Below are positions 4,777-11,626 of a DNA stretch of 14,154 bases, in pieces. The stretch covers positions 1-14,154 of the forward strand of contig DUKA01000096.1 of the NCBI GenBank assembly GCA_013329615.1. Reading direction: 5' to 3'. The notes under the pieces were generated by a model. That model saw nothing but the letters and a program-made list of their open reading frames with translations. It was not told the origin of the DNA and did no database searches. The position numbers and the translations under genes are program-made. The number at the start of each line of letters is the position of its first letter. Positions within the stretch are counted from its first letter, which is position 1. Source of the stretch: Candidatus Bathyarchaeota archaeon (GTDB lineage: Archaea > Thermoproteota > Bathyarchaeia > TCS64).

Positions 4777-4852
4777 TGGTAGCCCGGCTGAGATTCGAAC
4801 TCAGGTCTAAGGGTCCAAAGCCCTCCATCCTTGTCCACTAGACGACCGGGCT
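4777..4852 (-). tRNA. tRNA-Gln (anticodon TTG)
   Basis: On the minus strand the 76-base gene folds as a full cloverleaf. The acceptor AGCCCGG pairs with CCGGGCT. The D-stem GTCT/GGAT has wobbles, with an AGTGGACAA loop. The anticodon stem GAGGG/CCCTT carries the loop CTTTGGA, giving TTG. The variable loop is AGAC, and the T-arm CTGAG/CTCAG carries TTCGAAT. A discriminator A and CCA (4777-4779) are encoded. There is no intron. Its last 28 bases plus flank are duplicated at 1713-1743, consistent with use as an integration site. A TATA box lies at 4879-4887. Confidence 0.95.
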
Positions 4853-4878
4853 CCGCACACAACACCACGCCGTGTAAT

Positions 4879-4887
4879 CTATAAAGG
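4879..4887. promoter_or_regulatory. TATA box shared by tRNA-Gln and CRM-protein gene
   Basis: CTTTATAG on the minus strand is 27-35 bases upstream of the tRNA 5' end, right for archaeal TBP. The same bases read CTATAAAG on the plus strand, 60-68 bases before the TTG start of the CRM gene. The box may therefore work in both directions. A separate plus-strand box is not obvious. Confidence 0.5.
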
Positions 4888-4946
4888 CTTACCCGGAGGG
4901 GGTAAACCCAAATACCCCGCTGCCGAGGCTAGATGAGGTGTAACCA

Positions 4947-5225
4947 TTGGAGCTCACCTCGAAGAGGCGCGCCGAATTAAAGGCTAAGGCACACGAACTG
5001 GACCCCGTCGCCCACATAGGCAAGTACGGCGTCACCCCCGAGTCCCTCGCCCACATAGACAAGGCTCTCGCAGACCACGAGCTCATAAAGGTCAAGTTCA
5101 TCGGATTCAAGGAGCAACGCACCACACTCTCCGATGAGATCGCGGGCGCCACGAGCTCAGAGGTCATCGACGTCATCGGCAACGTCGCCATTTTGTACAG
5201 GGAGAAGCCCCAAGTGTCCGATTGA
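4947..5225 (+). CDS. YhbY/CRM-domain RNA-binding protein
   Basis: The 92-aa protein is a stand-alone CRM domain. It has an N-terminal basic helix (SKRRAELKAKAHEL), the conserved loop GKYG at residues 25-28 followed by VTPESLAHIDKALADHELIKVKFIG, and C-terminal VIDVIGNVAILYRE. These match the YhbY family in order and length. Bacterial YhbY associates with pre-50S subunits, and archaeal homologues are thought to bind RNA in the same fold. The start is TTG 4947, six bases after GAGGTG (4935-4940); no nearer ATG is in frame. It is divergent from tRNA-Gln and 48 bases upstream of the first Lrp gene, which has its own promoter-like box. Confidence 0.9.
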   Translation: MELTSKRRAELKAKAHELDPVAHIGKYGVTPESLAHIDKALADHELIKVKFIGFKEQRTTLSDEIAGATSSEVIDVIGNVAILYREKPQVSD

Positions 5226-5232
5226 GGGACAC

Positions 5233-5242
5233 CGTTTTAAAC
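5233..5242 (+). promoter_or_regulatory. TATA-like box for the Lrp gene pair
   Basis: GTTTTAAACG lies 32-41 bases upstream of ATG 5274. No Shine-Dalgarno site precedes that ATG, so a leaderless or very short leader transcript is likely. Confidence 0.45.
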
Positions 5243-5273
5243 GCGTTCCCCCCTCGTTGAATTAGACACCCAG

Positions 5274-5747
5274 ATGAAGTTCGACGAGACCGACGTAAGG
5301 ATAATACGCAACCTCCAGAGGGATGCGCGCACAAACTTCGCAGACATCGCCAAGGAGTGCGATGTGAGCGTCGACACTATCATAAAGCGCTTCCAGCGCC
5401 TCCGCCGTAACGGCGTCGTGCGCGGAACGACTCTTCTTCTCGACCCCCGCCACTTCGGCCTCGAATGCCCCGCGAGCCTGGAGATAAGCGTCGAACCCGT
5501 CAGAGTGACCACAGTCGTCGACGAGTTGAGGAAGAAGACCGGAGTAGTCTTCTGCACGCCCAGCGTCGGGATGCAGAACATCTTCGCCGTCGTAGTCCTA
5601 GGGGGGATGAAGGAGCTGAACACCCTCATCGAGAGCATCAAGTCCCTCCCCGACGTGAAGGATGTGAAAACAAGCATCTGGGTCGAAGACATCCTTCTCT
5701 GCCCGGAGAACTTCGAGCTTGAAGGCATAAAGGGGGTACTGCCTTGA
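5274..5747 (+). CDS. Lrp/AsnC-family transcriptional regulator (first of pair)
   Basis: The 157-aa protein has an N-terminal AsnC-type helix-turn-helix at about residues 4-52: DETDVRIIRNLQRDARTNFADIAKECDVS, then the recognition helix VDTIIKRFQRLRRNGVVRG. A C-terminal RAM ligand-binding and oligomerisation domain follows (about 65-150: a beta strand SLEISVEPV, then GMQNIFAVVVLGGMKELNTLIESIKSLPDVKDVKT). Length is normal for the family. Members sense amino acids or nitrogen status. Its TGA (5745-5747) overlaps the ATG of a second Lrp gene, and an ammonium transporter gene follows on the same strand, which suggests nitrogen control. The ligand is not predictable. Confidence 0.92.
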   Translation: MKFDETDVRIIRNLQRDARTNFADIAKECDVSVDTIIKRFQRLRRNGVVRGTTLLLDPRHFGLECPASLEISVEPVRVTTVVDELRKKTGVVFCTPSVGMQNIFAVVVLGGMKELNTLIESIKSLPDVKDVKTSIWVEDILLCPENFELEGIKGVLP

Positions 5748-6205
5748 TGGACGAGATAGACGAAAAGATCATCGCGATGATGACCAACGATGCACGCATC
5801 AGCTTCAGGCGGATGGCGAAGGAGCTGAACAAGAGCCCGGACACGATCATCAACAGGTACCAAAAACTCAGGGACGCGGGGGACGTCAGGGGCTCGACCG
5901 TCATCGTCGAGCCGAGGAAGATAGGGTACGAAGGCATGGCGGCCTTCCATATAGATGTCTCGACGAGCGGCGGCGCCAAAACCGATTCCACGAGCATCTT
6001 GAAGACACTCATCAAGATGCCGAACATCATCGTCGCCACGAAGACGGTGGGAGATCATGACCTTCTCGCCATAGGCGTCATACACGACTTCGACCACTTG
6101 ATGAAACTGGGCAAGGAGATCGCCGCCTTGCCGGGGATCAAAAATATCCAGACCGCCCTCTGGGCTGGCGGAGTCGAGATCTGCCCCCGATACTTCATCG
6201 TCTAA
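5747..6205 (+). CDS. Lrp/AsnC-family transcriptional regulator (second of pair)
   Basis: The 152-aa paralogue of the preceding gene has the same order: HTH (DEIDEKIIAMMTNDARISFRR, recognition helix PDTIINRYQKLRDAGDVRG) and RAM domain (AAFHIDVS, GDHDLLAIGVIHDFDHLMKLGKEIAALPGIKNIQT). ATG 5747 overlaps the upstream stop as TGATG, with GGGGGT (5732-5737) ahead of it. TTG 5744 is an in-frame alternative three bases earlier. Both paralogues share the DTII turn and end in a Cys-Pro segment, so they arose by tandem duplication and could form mixed oligomers. A 252-base AT-rich gap separates it from the amt gene. Confidence 0.92.
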   Translation: MDEIDEKIIAMMTNDARISFRRMAKELNKSPDTIINRYQKLRDAGDVRGSTVIVEPRKIGYEGMAAFHIDVSTSGGAKTDSTSILKTLIKMPNIIVATKTVGDHDLLAIGVIHDFDHLMKLGKEIAALPGIKNIQTALWAGGVEICPRYFIV

Positions 6206-6457
6206 ACCGACACAAGACGAAGATATTGCGATTATTTTCGAATCTGTCCGAGTTAATGTTGATATTTCAAATATTTCAAGATAAAACTAGATTTAATCAC
6301 TTATATCTGTTAGAGTAATTATGCGTTATTGGTCTTTATTCTCTTATTATGTCTAGAAGGACAGTCTATTACCCAACAATCTCCAAAATTATCGATGATT
6401 TTTCACTAAAAAACTCTAAATATGCTATTTTAAGCCTTTATCGAAGGTGTTAATCAT
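6206..6457 (+). promoter_or_regulatory. AT-rich upstream region of the ammonium transporter gene
   Basis: This gap is strikingly AT-rich beside its GC-rich neighbours. It contains ATTTCAA direct repeats in tatttcaaatatttcaag near 6261-6280 and several TATA-like stretches; TCTAAATATG near 6415-6424 is a reasonable core promoter. GAAGGTGT (6443-6450) is the ribosome-binding site for TTG 6458. The repeated half-sites and the adjacent Lrp genes make Lrp binding here plausible. No gene is seen. Confidence 0.45.
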
Positions 6458-7684
6458 TTGAATCCCGGTGATATCGCCTGGGTTGGCGCAGCTACGGCCC
6501 TCGTTATGATCATGACCCCTGCCCTCGGCTTCTTCTACGCGGGGCTCGTACGAAAGAAGAACCTGATCGCGACCCTCATTCAGTGTCTCACAATTTTCGC
6601 GGTTGTGAGCCTCGTCTGGGCACTCTGGGGGTACAGCATCGCCTTCGGCACGAGTGTCAACGGCTGGTTCGGGGATCTTAGCCTCTTCGCATTGAATGGC
6701 GTTGGGTTGTTGCCCGACCTAAGATACACGGACGCCATACCGGCGCTACTCTTCTTCGCCTTCCAACTCAAGTTCGCGGCTATCACGCCCGCCCTGATAA
6801 TCGGCGCGTTTGCCGAGCGCATCAAGTTCAAGTCCCTCCTCATATTCATCGTCCTCTGGGCGACCCTCATCTACAGCCCTGTGGCGCACTGGATATGGAA
6901 CCCCGATGGGTGGCTCCGCCAGATCGGGGCGATAGACTTCGCGGGCGGTACCGTCGTACACATCACCGCGGGTCTCTCCGCGCTCGCCGCCGCCATTGTC
7001 CTCGGGAGGCGCAAGGACGCCGACAACAAGGTGGCGATGCACCCGAGTAGTATTCCTTATGTAATTCTGGGTGCCGCGTTGCTCTGGTTCGGGTGGTTCG
7101 GTTTCAACGCGGGCAGTTCCCTGCGGGCGGACGGCGTCGCCGTCATGGCGATGGTCGTGACCAACCTCGCGGCGAGCGCCGCGGCTGTAAGCTGGATGGC
7201 CGTGGACTGGGTGAGAAACGGCAAGCCTTCGGCGGTCGGCATCGCGGTCGGCGCCGTTTGCGGGTTGGTTGCAATCACCCCTGCAAGTGGTTATGTCACC
7301 GTCCCCAGTGCCATCGTCATTGGATTAGTGGTCGGCATCCTATCCAACCTCGTAGCCAACTGGAGAGCGACGAGGACTAGGATCGACGACAGCCTTGACG
7401 TCTTCGCCTGCCACGGCATGGGCGGCATCTGGGGGGCACTAGCCACCGGTATATTCGCTACACTAAGCGTCAACTCCGCCGGAGCAGATGGACTATTATT
7501 TGGCAACCCCGGACAGCTTGTCAGCCAGGCGATAGCCGTCGTCGCGGTCGGCGTCTATAGTTTTGTAGGCTCGTGGATCCTTCTCAAGGCTATTGACAAG
7601 TTCTCCCCCCTGAGAGTTACAGCGGAGGAAGAGGAGATAGGCCTTGACGAGAGTCAGTTCGGAGAGCACGCCTTCGAGGATTAA
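6458..7684 (+). CDS. amt: Ammonium transporter Amt
   Basis: The 408-aa membrane protein matches the Amt/MEP/Rh family over its full length, with about eleven hydrophobic segments. D160 in GAIDFAGGTVVHI binds at the substrate site, and the twin pore histidines are H168 and H319 (VFACHGMGGIWG). FFAFQLKFAAITPALIIGAFAERIKF (99-124) holds the phenylalanine gate region. The cytoplasmic tail has the conserved acidic GLDESQFGEHAFED ending, which is where GlnK binds in other Amt proteins. It conducts ammonium/ammonia across the cytoplasmic membrane. TTG 6458 is chosen for GAAGGTGT seven bases upstream. No glnK gene is adjacent, unlike many archaeal amt loci; two Lrp genes precede it. Its end overlaps the convergent methyltransferase by four bases. 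Confidence 0.96.
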   Translation: MNPGDIAWVGAATALVMIMTPALGFFYAGLVRKKNLIATLIQCLTIFAVVSLVWALWGYSIAFGTSVNGWFGDLSLFALNGVGLLPDLRYTDAIPALLFFAFQLKFAAITPALIIGAFAERIKFKSLLIFIVLWATLIYSPVAHWIWNPDGWLRQIGAIDFAGGTVVHITAGLSALAAAIVLGRRKDADNKVAMHPSSIPYVILGAALLWFGWFGFNAGSSLRADGVAVMAMVVTNLAASAAAVSWMAVDWVRNGKPSAVGIAVGAVCGLVAITPASGYVTVPSAIVIGLVVGILSNLVANWRATRTRIDDSLDVFACHGMGGIWGALATGIFATLSVNSAGADGLLFGNPGQLVSQAIAVVAVGVYSFVGSWILLKAIDKFSPLRVTAEEEEIGLDESQFGEHAFED

Positions 7685-8295
7685 TCTTTTTTCACGCCCT
7701 TTAGGACCCTGTATCCGCTCCCCTTGGCGAGTGCCTCGACCTCGCCGAATGCCTCCTCGATGAGGGCAGCGACGGTCCTCCCACCCTTGTTCGATTGGAC
7801 GACAAGCTGCAGTGAACCGCCAATGTTGAGGTGTGTTGGGGCACCGGTGATCATGGGCTTGACTATCCGTGCCATCCCCGCGGATATTGGTGGATTCGTG
7901 ATTATAATATCGAATATCGTCGCTTCGACTGGTTCGTAGAGATTACCCTGAAGAGTGATTACGTTCTTCGCGCCATTGCGGGCCGCGTTCTCCTCCGCGA
8001 GGGCGACCGCCCGGGAGTTGACGTCTGTCATCGTGACTTCGAGGCGCGGGTTCAGGAGGGCCGCGGTCACGCCGATGGCTCCGTATCCGCAGCCTAGGTC
8101 GAGCAGCTTTCCCTCTTCGGGCAGCTCCATCGACTCAACAAGTAGACGGGTCCCGTTATCGATCCTCTTGTGGCTGAAGATCCCGCTGCTTGTGATGAAC
8201 TCGGGTGAGAGGCCCCTCAATGTGCACCTGATGAGTCCACGCTCTTCGGGGCTTGTTGGTTTCTCGGAGAAGTAGTGTTCGGACACCCCTACCAC
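7681..8295 (-). CDS. RsmC-like class I SAM methyltransferase
   Basis: The roughly 204-aa protein has a Rossmann methyltransferase core. Motif I is LLDLGCGYGAIGV (64-76), the acidic motif II region is TMTDVNSRAVALAEENAARNG (the Asp at 91 should contact SAM ribose), and motif IV is NPPIS (134-138). The N-terminal HYFSEKP resembles RsmC/MTS-type enzymes, and NPPI is typical of N-methylation of bases or glutamine. Archaeal relatives are RNA or protein methyltransferases; the target is unknown. The start is either GTG 8295, overlapping the end of cbf5 by seven bases, or GTG 8286. The gene is probably translated from the cbf5 transcript, linking it to RNA modification. Its stop overlaps that of amt. 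Confidence 0.88.
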   Translation of the reverse strand: MVGVSEHYFSEKPTSPEERGLIRCTLRGLSPEFITSSGIFSHKRIDNGTRLLVESMELPEEGKLLDLGCGYGAIGVTAALLNPRLEVTMTDVNSRAVALAEENAARNGAKNVITLQGNLYEPVEATIFDIIITNPPISAGMARIVKPMITGAPTHLNIGGSLQLVVQSNKGGRTVAALIEEAFGEVEALAKGSGYRVLKGVKKD

Positions 8296-9269
8296 GACTT
8301 GGGGTAGGTGCCTCTGAGCATTATGACGCGCTCGGGGATGGCGGCGATGCCGTGCTCTTCCTTGACGATGGTGTCGGTGTTCATCTCCGCCTTCATGAGG
8401 GCCACGGCCTCGTTGCGTTGGGACATGATCGCTATCAATCCCTTCGGCTCGATGCCTGATTCGAGGCGGAGTATGCCGGGGACGGCTAGCTGCGCGCCCG
8501 TGCAGAGTGCCTCGACGGCGGAGTCCCTGATCCAGATGTGAGGCAGCAGCGATAGCGCCTCCTCGACTGGGTGGACGAGCTTCTTCAGCGCCGCCTCGTC
8601 TCCCTCGTGGTACTGGTCCATGGCGTCCGCGATGTCGTAGAGGGTGACAGCCTGAGACTCTAGGAATGGACCGCTGCGCGTCCTGCGAAGCTCGTGCATG
8701 TCAGCGCCGCAGCCTAGGACCTCGCCGACATCGGCGCAGAGCTTCCTGATGTATGTGCCGCTCTGGCAGTCGACCTTGAAGAGCCAGTTCCTGCCGCCTC
8801 CTTCGAGGTACTCGATCTTGTAGATACGTCGAGTGCGCAGGCGCCTGCTGACGGCGGAGCGGAGCGGCGGTCTCTGGAATATCTCCGCCTCGAACTCCTT
8901 CAGGATGGGGACGAGGCGCTTCTCCTCCACGTCCTCGTGGGTGCGCATTATGGTGACGTACTGCTTGCCCGCGTCGAGTAGCGCCTGCACGCACTTTGAC
9001 GAGTCCTCGAGTGTTACGGGGAGTACGCCTGTGACCTTCGGGTCGAGCGTCCCGCCGTGGCCGACGTGGTCGAGCTCCATGAGCTTCTTGACCCACGCTA
9101 CGACCTCGTGGCTGGTAGGTCCGGGGACCTTGTCGACGATGACAACGCCGCGTTTGAGCATCTGCTGGAGGTTTCTGTCCTCGGGTGGGAGGCCGAGGCT
9201 CGTGTTGAAGTCCTCCTCGGCGCGTGTGTAGATGGTTCTCTTTATCTCCCAGGCGGGTTGCTCCGGCAT
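8289..9269 (-). CDS. cbf5: Cbf5/TruB-family tRNA/rRNA pseudouridine synthase
   Basis: The 326-aa protein is the catalytic subunit of H/ACA ribonucleoproteins, which convert uridine to pseudouridine at guide-selected sites and can also modify tRNA U55 in archaea. The N-terminus holds VIVDKVPGPTSHEVVAWVKKL and the catalytic motif HGGTLDP with D76. The TruB core continues through FQRPPLRSAVSRRLRTRRIY, SGTYIRKLCADVGEVLG and MHELRRTRSGPF (C-terminal of the core). A PUA domain spans about 240-320. Length fits archaeal Cbf5. ATG 9269 has GGGGG (9277-9281) seven bases upstream and a TATA-like box at 9301-9308. The RsmC-like gene overlaps its 3' end. Confidence 0.96.
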   Translation of the reverse strand: MPEQPAWEIKRTIYTRAEEDFNTSLGLPPEDRNLQQMLKRGVVIVDKVPGPTSHEVVAWVKKLMELDHVGHGGTLDPKVTGVLPVTLEDSSKCVQALLDAGKQYVTIMRTHEDVEEKRLVPILKEFEAEIFQRPPLRSAVSRRLRTRRIYKIEYLEGGGRNWLFKVDCQSGTYIRKLCADVGEVLGCGADMHELRRTRSGPFLESQAVTLYDIADAMDQYHEGDEAALKKLVHPVEEALSLLPHIWIRDSAVEALCTGAQLAVPGILRLESGIEPKGLIAIMSQRNEAVALMKAEMNTDTIVKEEHGIAAIPERVIMLRGTYPKSW

Positions 9270-9300
9270 CGCTTATCCCCCAGTCAATCTGTACCCGGGT

Positions 9301-9308
9301 CTATAAGC
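9301..9308 (-). promoter_or_regulatory. TATA-like box for cbf5
   Basis: GCTTATAG on the minus strand lies 32-39 bases upstream of ATG 9269, within the gap after the small membrane-protein gene. It suggests that cbf5 and the methyltransferase can be transcribed on their own. Confidence 0.4.
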
Positions 9309-9322
9309 ATGGCGCAGACGCG

Positions 9323-9544
9323 TCACTTTTTGTCTTCCTTTTTCTGCTGCCTGTACAACTCCAGCATTTCCTCGCCGTACTGGTAGAGCGCCATCTCCTT
9401 CCAGTATGTCGGTTCCTGTGGTGGCTGTGGTTTCTGCCTCTCACGCCTTTCCGGTCTGTTTCCCTTGAGGAGGACGTAGACGATGGGGATGATGATTATA
9501 CTCCCTATAATCGCAGCGAACTCAAACATCCCAAAAAGGTCCAT
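9323..9544 (-). CDS. Small single-pass membrane protein
   Basis: The 73-aa product has one membrane segment at about residues 8-26, followed by a basic stretch (KGNRPERRERQKPQ), a Pro-rich linker and an amphipathic C-terminal helix rich in Glu, Gln and Lys (YWKEMALYQYGEEMLELYRQ). The positive-inside rule places the long tail in the cytoplasm. The family is not recognised; such tails often bind partners at the membrane. GAGG precedes ATG 9544 by about five bases, and TATA-like CGATATATGT lies at 9575-9584. It is 53 bases upstream of cbf5 on the same strand. Confidence 0.7.
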   Translation of the reverse strand: MDLFGMFEFAAIIGSIIIIPIVYVLLKGNRPERRERQKPQPPQEPTYWKEMALYQYGEEMLELYRQQKKEDKK

Positions 9545-9651
9545 CTAGCCTCAACTAACCTTATCTACGCTTATCGATATATGTCTTTCCGATATGCGTG
9601 TATGGAAGTTTTTCAAGATAATGATGATAGTACTTAAAGCCAATCCGTCAA
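9545..9651. promoter_or_regulatory. Divergent promoter region
   Basis: The gap serves the minus-strand membrane protein (TATA-like CGATATATGT, 9575-9584) and the plus-strand PH-like gene (TATA-like TACTTAAAG, 9631-9639). The second box is so near the start at 9652 that a leaderless mRNA is likely. A run atgatgatag near 9619-9630 resembles a C box, but no guide-RNA structure supports it. Confidence 0.4.
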
Positions 9652-10128
9652 GTGGGGTATGTGTGGAAGCGATTGGATTCTGAGAACATAGTGGCAAAGG
9701 TCGAGGTAGGCTTCTACCCCAAAGAAAAACCGGGGATGGGGCAAGCCATGAAGGGCCAGCTCTTCATCACGGGTCGCAGGCTTGTCTACGTAAAATACCC
9801 CGGCGGCAAGTTCATGACCGCCAAACCCACCGACTACTCGGATAAGATAGATGAAGGGCTGAAGAACGAGGGAAGCTTCACCGTCGCGATAGACGATGTC
9901 AATGAGGCGAAGGCGGATAGGGTGTGGGGGACGCCCTTTCTCAGGGTCCGCTACAAGGCCAACGGGGGCGAGGCGGCGTGTTCCTTCACCCTGATGTCAT
10001 CGATGTATGCGCTCAGCGCGGGGAACATAGTCGGCGTCATGAAGAGCCCCTATGATCAGTTGGCGAGGATCATCGACCAGGTAAAGACCGAACACAGCGC
10101 AGGCGGAAGCGTCGATAAAAAGGGCTGA
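9652..10128 (+). CDS. PH/GRAM-like domain protein
   Basis: The 158-aa soluble protein has a beta-rich core typical of PH-like or GRAM-like domains: GQLFITGRRLVYVKYPGGKF (35-54), then SFTVAIDDVNEAKADRVWGTPFLRVRYKANGGEAACSFTLM (75-115), and a closing amphipathic helix near 133-145 (PYDQLARIIDQVK). Strand-turn LxITxRRLVYV followed by FxVAIDDVxEAK is how bacterial and archaeal PH-like domains begin. These bind lipids, peptides or protein partners, so a specific role is not assigned. The start is GTG 9652 or GTG 9661; GTGGGG just before the latter could be its binding site. It stands alone between divergent and convergent genes. Confidence 0.65.
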   Translation: MGYVWKRLDSENIVAKVEVGFYPKEKPGMGQAMKGQLFITGRRLVYVKYPGGKFMTAKPTDYSDKIDEGLKNEGSFTVAIDDVNEAKADRVWGTPFLRVRYKANGGEAACSFTLMSSMYALSAGNIVGVMKSPYDQLARIIDQVKTEHSAGGSVDKKG

Positions 10129-10226
10129 CCGGCAACCACGGGAAATAAAGAATCCCCGTTTGAAGTCGGCATTCCGTCCTTAGCAATTTATCGAAATGGC
10201 TGCCCCGTTCTGTAGAAATCTTGTAC

Positions 10227-11402
10227 TTAAAACCAGCCGATACCGTAAATCGCCTCACCCAGAGAATTCCCGCTGACGAGGGACACCCAATTAACGAGTG
10301 CCTTGTCCCTGATCACAATTACTCCGCTATTAGCGAAATTTGGTGCAACATCGTATTTATTTTCAATTATCATGACCTTACTATTATCAAACGGGGGTGA
10401 GATGATCTTACCACTCAGGGAGATGTTCGTGATTAACAAGTCCCCATTGTATCTGACGGCGATGGAGTACACCCACTCCCCACTCGTATCGTTGAAGTAT
10501 CGCTCCGTCAGGCCCTCGTCCACAATGATATCGCTCGCCTGAGCGACCACGATGGAGGGGTGACGCATATTCGGGTTCGTCACGAAGCCGGGTGGTAGCG
10601 CAAGCATCAGGATCATCGGCACGGTGAGGATCAGGGCGCACGTCTTCGGGGTGAATACCCTCGCCATCACCTTCTCTATTCTCTTGACGCCCGACAACGA
10701 GCTGAGGAGCAGCATGACGACGCCCGAGAACATCACCGTGGAGTAGAACATCCACCATATGTTATACCCCAGCGGGCCGAAGTAGGGCGCGTTTCTCATG
10801 ACTTCCGTGAAGAGTTGGGTGAAGTGTATCGGCGACATCGACTCGCTGACGGCTGAGAACCACACATACCATGCCAGCAGGGAGAGCAGTGACGCGACAA
10901 GACTTCGTTTGCCCCTTAAGAGGTAGATGAAGAAGAGGATGTACGGGATTAGCCCCACTGCGAAGATCATGAGGGGGCTCCACGTGGCTACTAGCAGCCC
11001 GATTAGCAGGAGCGCCGCTGTTCCATAGATTTTACGCGCCTTCTTCTCCCACTCCGGCAATGAGGTTGCCGGTTTCTCACTTGGGCTCGTCGTGGGGGGT
11101 GGCTGCACAGTTACGGGCTTTTTTTCTTCATGGGGTGATGCGATGTATATGATGATGCCTGACAGCAAGAGCGTCGGGGAGGCGGCGAGGATCAGTGCCT
11201 GACCTATCTGATAGGGGATGCTGTCGGCGGGGTTGACGAGGGTGTTCGCGAGGAAGAGGCCGCTGAGCACGAACAGGATCGGGGCCGCCGCCAGGATAAC
11301 CGCCGCCTTTCGCCTAGTAAATTTCCTTTCTTTCTTGCCCTTGATGAGTGGGATGAGTATCAATGCAATTATGATGATCGAAAGCAACGGCCAAAGTTCC
11401 AC
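10227..11402 (-). CDS. Multi-pass membrane protein with extracytoplasmic C-terminal domain (paralogue A)
   Basis: The 391-aa protein has three N-terminal hydrophobic segments (about 4-20, 33-54, 66-88), a Pro-rich linker (90-118), five more segments (about 126-141, 144-162, 168-184, 214-236, 254-272) and a soluble beta-rich C-terminal domain from about 280. That domain contains LTERYFNDTSGEWVYSIAV and LLITNISLSGK. With eight segments and a basic first cytoplasmic loop (KGKKERKFTRRK), the C-terminal domain's side is uncertain. It is paralogous to the divergent gene at 11627-12586, from the linker onward. The start is GTG 11402 with AAGGTG about ten bases upstream. No known family is recognised. 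Confidence 0.75.
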   Translation of the reverse strand: MELWPLLSIIIIALILIPLIKGKKERKFTRRKAAVILAAAPILFVLSGLFLANTLVNPADSIPYQIGQALILAASPTLLLSGIIIYIASPHEEKKPVTVQPPPTTSPSEKPATSLPEWEKKARKIYGTAALLLIGLLVATWSPLMIFAVGLIPYILFFIYLLRGKRSLVASLLSLLAWYVWFSAVSESMSPIHFTQLFTEVMRNAPYFGPLGYNIWWMFYSTVMFSGVVMLLLSSLSGVKRIEKVMARVFTPKTCALILTVPMILMLALPPGFVTNPNMRHPSIVVAQASDIIVDEGLTERYFNDTSGEWVYSIAVRYNGDLLITNISLSGKIISPPFDNSKVMIIENKYDVAPNFANSGVIVIRDKALVNWVSLVSGNSLGEAIYGIGWF

Positions 11403-11626
11403 GACGGTTTCGCACCTTCTTCATCGATCTTGCCTTGCCGATATGGTTAGACTGGATATTTTACTCGCGGATCGAGCTTAATAATTCGACCTACGGCGCG
11501 TTCCACCTCAACGCGGTTCAGGTGTCGAGTTCTAGTCTGCCCCGTCTCCTCGGTGAAGCCGCGCATCAGATTCTATGCTTTGCCTATAAACTGATAAATC
11601 CATCAAAACGAATAGGGGGCACAGCC
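11403..11626. promoter_or_regulatory. Divergent promoter region of the paralogous membrane-protein genes
   Basis: For the plus-strand gene, CCTATAAACT (11583-11592) is a good TATA box about 35-44 bases before ATG 11627, with GGGGG (11614-11618) as binding site. For the minus-strand gene, AAAATATCC near 11454-11462 is a weaker box. The frame opening upstream of 11627 on the plus strand lacks these signals and is considered non-coding. Confidence 0.45.

Noticed and set aside
5237..6097. Long minus-strand open frame (286 codons) across both Lrp genes
   Set aside because: It lies antisense to two clear, complete Lrp/AsnC genes whose motifs are intact. Its translation is Ser/Arg-rich without domain features, as expected of a shadow frame in GC-rich coding DNA.
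9619..9682. Possible C/D-box guide RNA (atgatga near 9620, ctga near 9678)
   Set aside because: No D' or C' boxes or terminal pairing are seen, and the span covers the promoter and first codons of the PH-like gene.
11435..11626. N-terminal extension of paralogue B upstream of ATG 11627
   Set aside because: The frame is open, but the stretch holds a TATA box and a GGGGG ribosome-binding site correctly placed for ATG 11627, and the extension has no resemblance to paralogue A.
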